DNA of 7,537 bases. Origin: AC-32 sp035624425. Its GTDB lineage: Bacteria; Actinomycetota; Thermoleophilia; Gaiellales; Gaiellaceae. Positions 1-6,562 of the stretch are shown here, one piece after another. Position numbers and translations under genes: made by a program. The stretch spans positions 1 through 7,537 of the forward strand of contig DASPRN010000122.1 of NCBI GenBank assembly GCA_035624425.1. Direction: 5' to 3'. Positions within the stretch are counted from its first letter, which is position 1. The number at the start of each line of letters is the position of its first letter. A model generated the notes under the pieces. It was not told the origin of the DNA. It did not search any database and saw only the letters and a list, made by a program, of their open reading frames with translations.

Positions 1-322
1 GCAGCGAGCGGGCGTAGGTCGTGCCGCGGTCGACCCAGGCGGCCAGGTCGCCGTCGGACGCGACGTCGGCCGAGTCCACCCGCAGCCAGCCGCGCATCGA
101 GCGGCCGCCCATCTCCATCAGCGCGGCGGGGGTCGAGACGACCAGCTCGTCCGAGTCCTCGGGGTCCACCCGCACGAGCAGGCCGCCCTGGCCGCTCGCC
201 GCGACGGCCATGTTGCCGCCGACCAGGAAGGAGAGCCCGCCGAACATCTTCTTCTCGGTCACGTTCGGCTCGCTTCCCAGCAGCGCGCGAATGCGCTCGG
301 CGAAGTCTTCGTCATAGGCCAC
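1..322 (-). CDS. TfoX N-terminal domain protein (3' end cut off by window edge)
   Basis: The 107 residues visible match the TfoX/Sxy N-terminal domain family. The signature is TEKKMFGGLSFLVGGNMAVA at about residues 22-41, followed by a GLLVRV strand (about 47-52) and an MRGWLRVD segment (about 76-83). The domain was first described in the competence regulator TfoX. Stand-alone versions of about 110 residues are common in actinobacteria and have no firmly known role, so I would not call it a competence regulator. The visible part is nearly full length for such a short protein. I chose the GTG at 322-320 because the sequence then reads V-A-Y-D-E-D-F, as relatives begin M-A-Y-D-E. No clear Shine-Dalgarno sequence precedes it. 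It lies 14 bases downstream of the exporter stop on the same strand and may be cotranscribed with that gene. No metal-binding or catalytic residues are apparent. Confidence 0.85.
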   Translation of the reverse strand, partial: MAYDEDFAERIRALLGSEPNVTEKKMFGGLSFLVGGNMAVAASGQGGLLVRVDPEDSDELVVSTPAALMEMGGRSMRGWLRVDSADVASDGDLAAWVDRGTTYARSL

Positions 323-336
323 GGCGCCGATCGTAA

Positions 337-1926
337 TCAGCGGCTGCCGGGCGCGGCGGTCAGCGTCCGCTCGTCCGGCGTCGCCCCGGCGACCGCCTCC
401 TCGGCCTCGAGCTCGACGCTCGGGGCGAGCGTCGTCCGCAGCGGCACCTCCTTCAGGAACCAGGAGAGCGCGAACGGCACCAGGGCAGCGGCCATCCCGA
501 AGAGAAAGACACCGTTGAGCGCGTGGGAGAAGGCGCTCAGGAAGTCGGCGTGCACCGCGGCCGGCAGGTGCTTCGCCTGCTCCGGGTTGAGGTGGATGCC
601 GCTCCCCAGCCTCGCGATGACCCGGTGCGGGAACGCGGCCAGCTCACCCGAGAGCCTGCTGGCGAAGATCGCCCCGAAGATGGCGACGCCGAAGGAGCCG
701 CCGACCGATCGGGAGAACGTCGCGGTCGAGGTGGCGACGCCGATCTCCGACGGCTGCACGTCGTTCTGCACCACGATCACGAGCACCTGCATCACGAGGC
801 CGATTCCGACGCCCACGACCAGCATGTAGACCGAGACGACCCAGGGCGGGGTGTCGACGCCGAGCCGCGAGAGCAGGAACATGCCGACGACGAGGGTCGC
901 CGTCCCCGCGATCGGGAACATCTTGTAGCGGCCGACGCGGGTGATCGCCCGGCCCGAGAGGATCGCCGCCACCAGGAGGCCGGCCATCAGCGGCAGCAGC
1001 CGCAGGCCGGAGCTGGTGGGGGTGGCGCCGTAGACCAGCTGCAGGTAGAGCGGGATGAAGATGATCGCGCCGAACATCGCCATCCCGATCGTGAATCCCA
1101 TCGCGTTGGCGACGCTGAAGACCCGCGAGCGGAAGAGCGAGAGCGGCAGGAGCGGCTCGGCCGCCCTCGTCTCCCACCAGACGAACGCGCCGAGCAGGAC
1201 GACGCCGGCGATGCCGAGGCCGACGATCGTGGCCGAGCCCCACGCGTACTCGTTGCCGCCCCAGGTCGTGAGCAGGATCAACGCGGTGACGCCGCCGCTG
1301 AGGAGCGCGGCGCCGAGAACGTCGATCCGGTGCCTCACGGTCGGCGTGTGCAGGTGCAGCCGCGTCACGACGATCAGGATCGCCAGCGCACCGATCGGCA
1401 GGTTGACGTAGAAGACCCAGCGCCAGGAGAGGTTGTCCACGAGGAAGCCGCCGAGCAGCGGCCCGGCGACCGACGCGACCGCGAAAACGCCGCCGATCAG
1501 GCCGACGTAGCGGCCGCGCTCCCGCGGCGGGACGATGTCGGCGATGATCGCCTGCGCGCCGACCATCAGGCCGCCGGCGCCGATCCCCTGGAGCGCGCGG
1601 AAGCCGATCAGCTCACCCATGGTCTGCGAGAGCCCGGCGAGCATCGAGCCCGCGAGGAAGATCAGGATCGCGGCCAGGAACACGGGCTTGCGCCCGAGCA
1701 TGTCGCCGAGCTTCCCGTAGAGCGGCGTCGAGACCGTCGCGGCGAGCAGGTACGAGGTCACGACCCAGGACAGGTGGTTGAGGCCGCCGAGGTCGCCGAC
1801 GATCGTCGGCAGCGCGGTCGAGACGATCGTCTGGTCGAGCGCGGCCAGGAACATGCCGAGCATCAGCGCCGCGAAGACCGTCCAGAGGGCACGACCCGTC
1901 AGGCGGCCGTCCTGAGCCGGGGTCAT
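337..1926 (-). CDS. DHA2-family (EmrB/QacA-type) multidrug MFS exporter
   Basis: This is a 529-residue proton-coupled efflux protein of the major facilitator superfamily, expected in the cytoplasmic membrane with 14 helices. Visible motifs are D1 LDQTIVSTALPTI (residues 30-42, with the membrane Asp31), motif A GKLGDMLGRKP (71-81), the motif B arginine in FRALQGIGAGG (Arg110), and the antiporter motif C around GVFAVASVAGPLLGGF (146-161). A polar stretch at about 424-465 precedes the last helix, as is usual in DHA2 proteins, and the cytoplasmic tail is acidic (VELEAEEAV). The start is the ATG at 1926-1924. It overlaps the tetR stop as ATGA, with GAGG at 1938-1935 eight bases upstream. The reading frame stays open upstream to about 2724, but that part lies over tetR and has no transporter sequence. 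The ATGA coupling implies tetR and the exporter share one mRNA, so the TetR ligand is probably a substrate. The substrate cannot be told from sequence. Confidence 0.95.
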   Translation of the reverse strand: MTPAQDGRLTGRALWTVFAALMLGMFLAALDQTIVSTALPTIVGDLGGLNHLSWVVTSYLLAATVSTPLYGKLGDMLGRKPVFLAAILIFLAGSMLAGLSQTMGELIGFRALQGIGAGGLMVGAQAIIADIVPPRERGRYVGLIGGVFAVASVAGPLLGGFLVDNLSWRWVFYVNLPIGALAILIVVTRLHLHTPTVRHRIDVLGAALLSGGVTALILLTTWGGNEYAWGSATIVGLGIAGVVLLGAFVWWETRAAEPLLPLSLFRSRVFSVANAMGFTIGMAMFGAIIFIPLYLQLVYGATPTSSGLRLLPLMAGLLVAAILSGRAITRVGRYKMFPIAGTATLVVGMFLLSRLGVDTPPWVVSVYMLVVGVGIGLVMQVLVIVVQNDVQPSEIGVATSTATFSRSVGGSFGVAIFGAIFASRLSGELAAFPHRVIARLGSGIHLNPEQAKHLPAAVHADFLSAFSHALNGVFLFGMAAALVPFALSWFLKEVPLRTTLAPSVELEAEEAVAGATPDERTLTAAPGSR

Positions 1927-2570
1927 GCGCTCGACCTCGTCACGCGGTTGAGCTGGGCGCGCGTCAGCGGCGGGTGTGGCAGCGGCGTCGCCGCCTCGAC
2001 CCGCAGGCCGTCGAGAAGCAGCGCCAGGTAGCGCCGCCAGAAGTCGGGGCTCACGCCGGCCGTGGCCTCGATCACGCGATCGGCGGACCAGAAGACGAGC
2101 GGCAGGTCCTCGGGCGCGAAGTCGGCGCGAAGCGATCCCTGCGCCTGGGCCCGCTCGATCAGACGTCGCAGCAGCGGCCGGATCTGCTCGCGCAGCGCCT
2201 CGGTGCGCGCGCGCCCGTGCGCGCGCATGGCGATGATGTCCTTCAGGCCGCGGTTGCCGACGTGCTCGGCCAGCGCCCGCTCGAGGAAGCTCGTCAGGCC
2301 GGCCCACCCGTCCTCGGCCTCGGCAGCCTCCCTCGCGGCGTCGAGGAGGCCGGCGAAGGCGTCCTCGAGCACGGCGTCGATCAGGTCCTCCTTGGTCGGG
2401 AAGTGGCGGTAGAGCGTGCCCATACCGACGCCTGCGTGGCGCGTGATCTCCTCGACCGGGACGTCCAGGCCGGAGGCGGCGAACAGCTCGTGCGCGCTTG
2501 CGACGAGCTGCTCGCGGTTGCGGCGCGCGTCGCTGCGGAGCGACCTGGTGTCTGCCGGCGAGCTTGCCAC
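1923..2570 (-). CDS. TetR/AcrR-family transcriptional regulator
   Basis: This is a 215-residue repressor-type protein. The N-terminal DNA-binding domain spans roughly residues 14-62. Its helix-turn-helix is PVEEITRHAGVGMGTLYRHF (38-57), followed by PTKEDLIDAVL, the classic TetR start of helix 4. The C-terminal half (about 65-190) is the variable ligand-binding and dimerisation region and contains FWSADRVIEA and FWRRYLALLLDGLR, resembling regulators with a SbtR-like C-terminal domain. I chose GTG 2570-2568 because it gives a short basic arm before the domain. An in-frame ATG at 2621 would add 17 residues that read through the intergenic region and look non-coding. No Shine-Dalgarno sequence precedes the GTG, but TACCGT sits six bases upstream, so a leaderless mRNA is possible. 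It lies between two exporters and is coupled to one by ATGA, so local repression of one or both, plus itself, is the natural inference. Confidence 0.93.
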   Translation of the reverse strand: MASSPADTRSLRSDARRNREQLVASAHELFAASGLDVPVEEITRHAGVGMGTLYRHFPTKEDLIDAVLEDAFAGLLDAAREAAEAEDGWAGLTSFLERALAEHVGNRGLKDIIAMRAHGRARTEALREQIRPLLRRLIERAQAQGSLRADFAPEDLPLVFWSADRVIEATAGVSPDFWRRYLALLLDGLRVEAATPLPHPPLTRAQLNRVTRSSA

Positions 2571-2585
2571 CGTGCCACGGTAGCA
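2565..2585. promoter_or_regulatory. Imperfect 21-bp palindrome over the tetR start; candidate TetR operator
   Basis: The core is a perfect inverted repeat, ACCGTG at 2569-2574 and CACGGT at 2576-2581, around a single base. With one mismatch the symmetry extends to TGC at 2565-2567 and GCA at 2583-2585, giving 9 of 10 paired positions. It covers the proposed tetR GTG start (2570-2568) and a TACCGT hexamer on the minus strand. A bound regulator there would block tetR transcription. The size and placement suit a TetR-family operator, but that it is the operator is inference. Confidence 0.45.
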
Positions 2586-2590
2586 GAAAC

Positions 2591-2606
2591 CGGAGTGATC
2601 GCTCCG
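2591..2606. promoter_or_regulatory. Second imperfect palindrome in the tetR/MFS divergent region
   Basis: The arms CGGAG (2591-2595) and CTCCG (2602-2606) are perfect. The inner GA and TC also pair, with a single T/G mismatch between 2596 and 2601. The site lies centrally between the two divergent start codons and about ten bases upstream of the TACCAT hexamer facing the plus-strand transporter. It could be a second operator or part of the -35 region. Its half-site sequence differs from that of the 2565-2585 palindrome, so the two may not bind the same protein. Confidence 0.35.
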
Positions 2607-2615
2607 CTTTTGGTG

Positions 2616-2621
2616 TACCAT
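2616..2621 (+). promoter_or_regulatory. Possible -10 element for the plus-strand MFS gene
   Basis: TACCAT matches TATAAT at four of six positions and ends 11 bases before the ATG at 2633. This would give a leader of only a few bases. No convincing -35 hexamer is visible at the right distance, and no Shine-Dalgarno sequence lies before the ATG. A similar string, TACCGT, lies on the minus strand at 2582-2577, just before the tetR start. Confidence 0.3.
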
Positions 2622-2632
2622 GCCCCGCTTCG

Positions 2633-4054
2633 ATGACCGACGGCGAGCGGCAGCACCCGAACCTGACCCTGGGGATCCTCGCGCTGGGGGCGATGGCGTA
2701 TGCGCTCCTGCAATCGGCGGTCATCCCCGCCCTGCCCGAGCTCCAGCGGAGCCTGCATACGAGCGAGACCGGAATCGCGTGGGTGCTGACCGCCTACCTG
2801 CTCGCCGCGTCCGTGGCGACGCCGGTGCTGGGACGGCTCGGCGACATGTTCGGGAAGGAGCGGCTGCTGCTCTGGACGTACCTGATCCTCTCGGCCGGGA
2901 CGCTGATGGCGGCGCTCGTCAACACCCTCGGCCTGCTGATCGTGGCGCGCGTGATCCAGGGGGCCGGCGGCGGGATCTTCCCGCTCGCGTTCGGGATCAT
3001 CCGGGACGAGTTCCCGCGCGAGAGAGTCGCCGGAGCGATCGGGTTCCTCTCGGCGCTCCTCGGGATCGGCGCCGGCGCGGGCATCGTCCTCGGCGGCCTG
3101 ATCGTCGAGCACCTGCACTGGCACTGGCTGTTCTGGATCCCGCTCGTGTTCCTGGTCGGCGCCGTCGTCCTGACCGCCCGCTTCGTCCCGGAGTCGCCCG
3201 TCCGCGTTCCCGGGAGGATCAACTGGCTCAGCGCACTGCTGATGGCGGTCGGCCTCAGCGCGGTCCTGCTCGCGATCAGCGAGGCGACGACGTGGGGCTG
3301 GGGGTCGACGAAGACGATCGGGCTGCTCCTCGGCGGGCTGGCGTTCTGCGCCGCGTGGGTCTTCGCCGAGCTGCGCGCGAAGGAGCCGCTCGTCGACATG
3401 GGGATGATGCGGCTGCGCGGCGTCTGGACGACGAACCTCGCCGGCTTCCTGCTCGGCGGCGGCATGTACGCGTCCTTCGTGCTGATCCCCCAGTTCGTCG
3501 AGGAGCCGAAGTCGACGGGCTACGGCTTCGGCGCCTCCGTGCTGGCTGGAGGGATCTTCCTGCTGCCCTCGACCGGGACGATGCTCCTGACCGGCTCGCT
3601 GGCGGGGCGGGTCGCCGGACGCTTCGGCTCGAAGAAGGCGCTGGTCTTCGGTGCCGCCATCAGCGCCGCGTCGTTCATCCTGCTGTCCGTGGCGCACAGC
3701 CACCCGTGGGACATCTACGTCGCGGCGGCGTTGCTCGGCGCCGGGGTCGGGCTCGCCTTCGCGGCGATGGGGAACCTGATCGTCCAGGCCGTGCCCGCGG
3801 AACAGACGGGAGTCGCGAGCGGCATGAACACGGTGATGCGGACGATCGGCGGCGCGGTCGGCAGCCAGGTCGCAGCGACGCTGATCGCCGGCCATCTCGG
3901 GGCGGGAGGCCTCCCCGCCGAGCACGGCTACGTGCTCGCCTTCCTCCTCTCGCTCGCGTTCCTCGCGGTCTGCATCCTCGCGTCGCTCCTCGTCCCCGGG
4001 CGGCGGCCTCGCGGCCGCGGTCAGCGGTTGGATCCCGCGGCGGCGGAAGGCTGA
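2633..4054 (+). CDS. MFS transporter, DHA2-like but lacking the motif D1 aspartate
   Basis: This 473-residue membrane transporter is hydrophobic throughout and fits 12 to 14 helices. Motif A reads GRLGDMFGKERLL (67-79), the motif B arginine is in ARVIQGAGGG (Arg106), and a glycine-rich motif C-like stretch GIGAGAGIVLGGL occupies 144-156. The D1 position reads LLQSAVIPALP (25-35), where Leu26 replaces the aspartate that DHA2 drug exporters carry in helix 1. HWHWLFWIPL (162-171) matches the usual loop between helices 5 and 6. The C-terminal tail is short and basic (GRRPRGRGQR). The start is ATG 2633, just after the divergent region; the frame is open further upstream but runs antisense into tetR. 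It faces away from tetR, so it is a likely second target of that regulator. It is a probable efflux protein, but the substrate is unknown, and uptake cannot be excluded. Confidence 0.92.
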   Translation: MTDGERQHPNLTLGILALGAMAYALLQSAVIPALPELQRSLHTSETGIAWVLTAYLLAASVATPVLGRLGDMFGKERLLLWTYLILSAGTLMAALVNTLGLLIVARVIQGAGGGIFPLAFGIIRDEFPRERVAGAIGFLSALLGIGAGAGIVLGGLIVEHLHWHWLFWIPLVFLVGAVVLTARFVPESPVRVPGRINWLSALLMAVGLSAVLLAISEATTWGWGSTKTIGLLLGGLAFCAAWVFAELRAKEPLVDMGMMRLRGVWTTNLAGFLLGGGMYASFVLIPQFVEEPKSTGYGFGASVLAGGIFLLPSTGTMLLTGSLAGRVAGRFGSKKALVFGAAISAASFILLSVAHSHPWDIYVAAALLGAGVGLAFAAMGNLIVQAVPAEQTGVASGMNTVMRTIGGAVGSQVAATLIAGHLGAGGLPAEHGYVLAFLLSLAFLAVCILASLLVPGRRPRGRGQRLDPAAAEG

Positions 4055-4839
4055 GCCGCGCCGAGCCAGCGCTTGAGCGACCAGATCAGCGCGATCAGCA
4101 GCGTCAGCGAGGCCGGCTCGAGCATGACCGCGCCGCCGAGCTGCTGGTCGGCGAGCGCCGTCAGGCCGCCGGCCCGGTGGCCCTCGACCGCGTAGGGCGA
4201 GTAGAGGGGCGAGCGCGCCTGCAGGATCGCGAGGGCCAGGAGCGACTCGGCGGCGATCGCGGTCGCGAAGTAGAGGGCCGCCTGCGGCGGGCGCAGACGG
4301 GCGCGGAAGGGCGGCGAGTCGAGCGCGCGCGACCAGAAGAGCAGGCCGAGACCGAGGAAGAGCGCATGCTCGGTCTCGTGGAAAAGCGGGTCGCGGAGGG
4401 CGAGGTCGAAGATCACAGGCAGGTGCGAGACCGCGATCGCGACCAGGAAGAGCAGCCAGGCCACCGGCGGCCGGCCGAGCGTGCGGGCCAGCAGGTGCAG
4501 GGGAACGGCTCCGCGCGAGGACGCGAGCCAGCGGCCGAGCCGGCGGCGGCCGGCGGGCGGGAGCATCCGCCAGACCGGCAGCCACGGCGCCCCGAGCACG
4601 AGCAGCGGCGGCGCCACCGTCTGCAGGAGCAGGTGCTGGACCATGTGCGCCGAGAACGAGCGGTCGGCGAGCCCGTCGAGCGGCGGCTGTGTCGCGACGA
4701 TCAGAGCGACGAGCCCGGCGTAAAACGCCTCCGCCCGCCAGCCGCGCTCGCGGCGACTGCGCCCGCCGCCGAGCCGGCGCCGCCCGAGCTCGTAGAGGAC
4801 CGCCGCCGCCAGCGCGAGCACGATCACGTCAGGGTTCAT
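4021..4839 (-). CDS. CtaG-type cytochrome c oxidase assembly factor family membrane protein
   Basis: This is a 272-residue polytopic membrane protein with about seven hydrophobic segments (roughly 4-18, 38-52, 68-88, 124-144, 156-172, 187-207, 240-258). Family hallmarks are SAHMVQHLLLQTVAPPLLVLG (63-83, with His65 and His69), a lone His139 in a helix, HETEHALFLGLGLLFW (154-169, with His154 and His158), and LADQQLGGAVM (229-239). These paired histidines resemble the caa3-CtaG family (Bacillus subtilis CtaG), needed for assembly of the caa3 oxidase and thought to handle copper. Metal handling here is inference from the histidines. The start ATG at 4839-4837 has only a G-rich stretch upstream. 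It lies 13 bases after the DUF202 stop, so the two genes probably form one operon. Its 3' end overlaps the convergent transporter by 34 bases. No oxidase subunit is in the window. Confidence 0.88.
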   Translation of the reverse strand: MNPDVIVLALAAAVLYELGRRRLGGGRSRRERGWRAEAFYAGLVALIVATQPPLDGLADRSFSAHMVQHLLLQTVAPPLLVLGAPWLPVWRMLPPAGRRRLGRWLASSRGAVPLHLLARTLGRPPVAWLLFLVAIAVSHLPVIFDLALRDPLFHETEHALFLGLGLLFWSRALDSPPFRARLRPPQAALYFATAIAAESLLALAILQARSPLYSPYAVEGHRAGGLTALADQQLGGAVMLEPASLTLLIALIWSLKRWLGAAQPSAAAGSNR

Positions 4840-4852
4840 GCCCGGCCCCCGC

Positions 4853-5209
4853 TCAGTGGATGAAGATGAAGCCGAGCGTGACGAGGCCGAGGACGCCCGC
4901 GAACGCCGCCAGGAACAGCGCGTCCTTCGGCCGCAAGGGCGTGAATTCGCCGGCCGCGAGCGCCTCTTCCACGCGGAGGAACCGCTGAACGCCGTAGACG
5001 ACGAACGCGACTGCCAGTGCCGCGAAGGCCGCGCCGAGGAGCTCGAACGGCCAGTGCGCCACGTTCGTCACGCCCGGGACGATCTTGCCGGCGCCGATCG
5101 CGACGGCGATGGCGGTCAGCCCGGTGCGCAGCCACGCGAGGAAGGTCCGCTCGTTCGCGAGCCTCGTCCGCCGGGTCGCGTCGACGACGTCCGCTCGCTG
5201 CTCGCTCAT
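4853..5209 (-). CDS. DUF202 (YidH-type) small membrane protein
   Basis: This 118-residue protein has the DUF202 signature ATRRTRLANERTFLAWLRTG (11-30) leading straight into the first membrane helix (about 29-45). Two more helices lie at about 54-75 and 97-117. The length and three-helix layout are typical of the family, whose biochemical role is unknown to me. The start ATG at 5209-5207 is preceded by GGAG only two bases away, too close for a good ribosome site. A TAGGGT hexamer on the minus strand (5224-5219) would give an almost leaderless message. It is the first gene of a probable two-gene unit with the CtaG-like gene, which hints at a job in membrane or respiratory complex assembly, but that is guilt by association. 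There is no sign of truncation. Confidence 0.88.
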   Translation of the reverse strand: MSEQRADVVDATRRTRLANERTFLAWLRTGLTAIAVAIGAGKIVPGVTNVAHWPFELLGAAFAALAVAFVVYGVQRFLRVEEALAAGEFTPLRPKDALFLAAFAGVLGLVTLGFIFIH

Positions 5210-5271
5210 CGCTCCGGCACCCTAGACGGTTCCGCCTCAAGGACGGGGCTCCACCTGCCGATGCCGCGGAG
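5210..5271. promoter_or_regulatory. Divergent intergenic region, DUF202 and NlpC/P60
   Basis: This 62-base gap must hold the promoters of both neighbours unless one lies inside a gene. On the minus strand TAGGGT (5224-5219) is a possible -10 element nine bases from the DUF202 ATG. Its -35 partner is not evident, because the nearby TTGAGG is only ten bases away. Nothing resembling a -10 element faces the NlpC/P60 gene. No palindromic operator stands out. Confidence 0.3.
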
Positions 5272-6084
5272 GTGACGAACCGGCGCACGCTCGTCCTCGC
5301 CATGCTCGCGTCGCTCGCGGTTACCGCACCCGCGGCGGCCACCGGGCCCGTGTTCGTGGTCGTCCCGACCACGCAGTCCAACGCGTCGGCCCCGGCGCCG
5401 GCGAACGGGGAGCTGAGCGCCGACCGGCACGCGCTCGCGCAGGCACGGAGTGCGAGCCGAACGCTCCTGGCGAAGCTCACGCGCGTGGAGAGACGGGCCG
5501 CATCGGCGGGGCTGCTCTCCGACCAGCTCGCCGCCGAGCAGCGCGCGGCCCAGCTTCGGGCCGCCGCCGAAGCGGCCTCGGCTCGCGTCTCCGGGCTGCG
5601 CCAGGAGGTCGCACAGCTCGAGGTCGCGCTTCAGCCGCCCCCGCTGCAGGCGGTCGTGCCGCTCGCTCCCGCCCCCCCGTCCGGATCGACCGGCATCACG
5701 GCGGTCTCGATCGCCGACCAGTTTCTGGGCGTCCCCTACCGCTGGGGCGGCGCCGATCCGCTCACCGGCTTCGACTGCTCCGGGCTGACGATGTACGTCT
5801 ACGCCCAGCTCGGGATTCCGCTGCCCCACTACGCCGCCGCCCAGTGGCAGATGCTGCCGCACGTCGACGCCTCGCAGCTCGAGCCGGGCGACCTCGTTTT
5901 CTTCGAGCCGCGCTCGAACGGGCCCGGCCACGTCGGCATCTTCGTCGGTGACGACAGCTTCGTCGAGGCCCCGCACACGGGGGACGTGGTCAAGATCGCG
6001 AGCCTCTCCCAGGAGGCGGCGAGGATGGGCTACGTGGGCGCAGCCCGGCCGAGCGCGATGGCCGCCGGCTTCCTCGGCTACTGA
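5272..6084 (+). CDS. Secreted NlpC/P60 peptidoglycan endopeptidase with N-terminal coiled coil
   Basis: This is a 270-residue preprotein. Residues 1-23 look like a signal peptide: NRR, then LVLAMLASLAVTAPAAA, with likely cleavage near AAA-T. A helical, Ala/Arg/Glu/Gln-rich region at about 48-120 looks like a coiled coil. A proline-rich linker (about 121-138) leads to a C-terminal NlpC/P60 domain (about 143-260). The catalytic Cys is in FDCSGL (Cys169), the His in GPGHVGIFVG (His220), and the likely third polar residue is His235 in EAPHTG. YRWGG (156-160) and LEPGDLVFF (203-211) are standard domain strings. The predicted reaction is cleavage of gamma-D-Glu-to-diamino-acid links in stem peptides outside the membrane, as in RipA-like hydrolases. 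I chose GTG 5272 because it keeps the basic n-region. The GTG lies inside GGAGGTGA, so it lacks a properly spaced ribosome site; the next in-frame ATG (5302) would cut the signal peptide. Confidence 0.92.
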   Translation: MTNRRTLVLAMLASLAVTAPAAATGPVFVVVPTTQSNASAPAPANGELSADRHALAQARSASRTLLAKLTRVERRAASAGLLSDQLAAEQRAAQLRAAAEAASARVSGLRQEVAQLEVALQPPPLQAVVPLAPAPPSGSTGITAVSIADQFLGVPYRWGGADPLTGFDCSGLTMYVYAQLGIPLPHYAAAQWQMLPHVDASQLEPGDLVFFEPRSNGPGHVGIFVGDDSFVEAPHTGDVVKIASLSQEAARMGYVGAARPSAMAAGFLGY

Positions 6085-6527
6085 GCCTCGACGCAGTCGC
6101 GGCAGGCACCGCGGAGGACGACGTCGTGGCCGGCGACCGAGTAGCCGGTCCGCCCCTCGACCTTGCGCAGAGCGCGCTCGAGCTGGTCGTCGGCGAAGGC
6201 CTCGACCTTGCCGCAGCTGTCGCACACGAGATGGTGGTGGTGCTCGCCGTCCGCGTGGAGCGGCTCGAAACGGGAGATGCCGGCGCCGACGTCGATCCGC
6301 TGGACGAATCCCTCGCGCGTCAGCTGCTCGAGCGTCCGGTAGATGCTCGCGATGCCCACGGGAGTCCCTTCGACGCGGAGGTCGTCGAAGATCTCCTGCG
6401 CCGTAACGCAGCAGTCCTGGCGCCCGAGCAGCTCGATCACGGTGCGGCGCGCGCTGCCATCGCGGTGGCCCTTCGTCCGCAGCGCCTCGAGCGTCGAGTC
6501 GATCCAGTCGTGGCTTCGTGACTGCAT
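6078..6527 (-). CDS. Fur-family metal-responsive regulator, probably Zur-like
   Basis: This is a 149-residue Fur-superfamily repressor. The winged-helix DNA-binding domain occupies about residues 10-85 and includes VTAQEIFDDL (41-50) and IASIYRTLEQLTREGFVQRI (59-78). The dimerisation and metal part begins at about 90 and contains HADGEHHHHLVCDSCG (91-106), with a histidine cluster and the first Cys pair (Cys102, Cys105). The second pair, CRDC (Cys142, Cys145), is at the C terminus. Together these give the four-cysteine structural zinc site typical of Fur and Zur. The zinc assignment rests mainly on the divergent ZnuA-type gene; Fur, Mur or PerR roles are not excluded. ATG 6527 gives normal family length. 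An in-frame ATG at 6587 would read through the whole promoter region. There is no Shine-Dalgarno sequence, and TATCGT lies seven bases upstream. The stop overlaps the convergent hydrolase gene by seven bases. Confidence 0.92.
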   Translation of the reverse strand: MQSRSHDWIDSTLEALRTKGHRDGSARRTVIELLGRQDCCVTAQEIFDDLRVEGTPVGIASIYRTLEQLTREGFVQRIDVGAGISRFEPLHADGEHHHHLVCDSCGKVEAFADDQLERALRKVEGRTGYSVAGHDVVLRGACRDCVEAQ

Positions 6528-6562
6528 TGCGGAAACGATAGCGGTTCTCGGGTTGGTTGTGG

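Noticed and set aside
523..2031. A 502-codon plus-strand frame antisense to the DHA2 exporter
   Set aside because: It is a highly charged Arg/Asp/Glu-rich translation that mirrors the hydrophobic codons of the exporter, with no domain.
2204..2227. An alternating GC tract (Z-DNA-like) within tetR
   Set aside because: It is explained by Arg/Ala codons (RARTEA, RAHGRA region) in GC-rich DNA, so there is no need for a structural role.
2571..2621. A longer tetR starting at ATG 2621
   Set aside because: The added 17 residues would translate both palindromes of the divergent region and do not look like a TetR N-terminus.
1927..2724. An N-terminal extension of the exporter frame up to 2724
   Set aside because: The extension lies over tetR in another frame and is Arg-rich. 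Exporter similarity begins right at the ATG at 1926, which has a ribosome site.
4015..4040. A possible hairpin terminator from two CCGCGG copies
   Set aside because: There is no T run on either side, and CCGCGG is self-complementary and common at this GC content.
2381..4585. A 734-codon open frame on the minus strand and an overlapping 747-codon frame on the plus strand (2620-4863)
   Set aside because: Both are Arg/Ala/Pro-rich, have no recognisable domains, and run across genes whose own frames show clear transporter, TetR and CtaG motifs. Long spurious frames are expected at this GC content.
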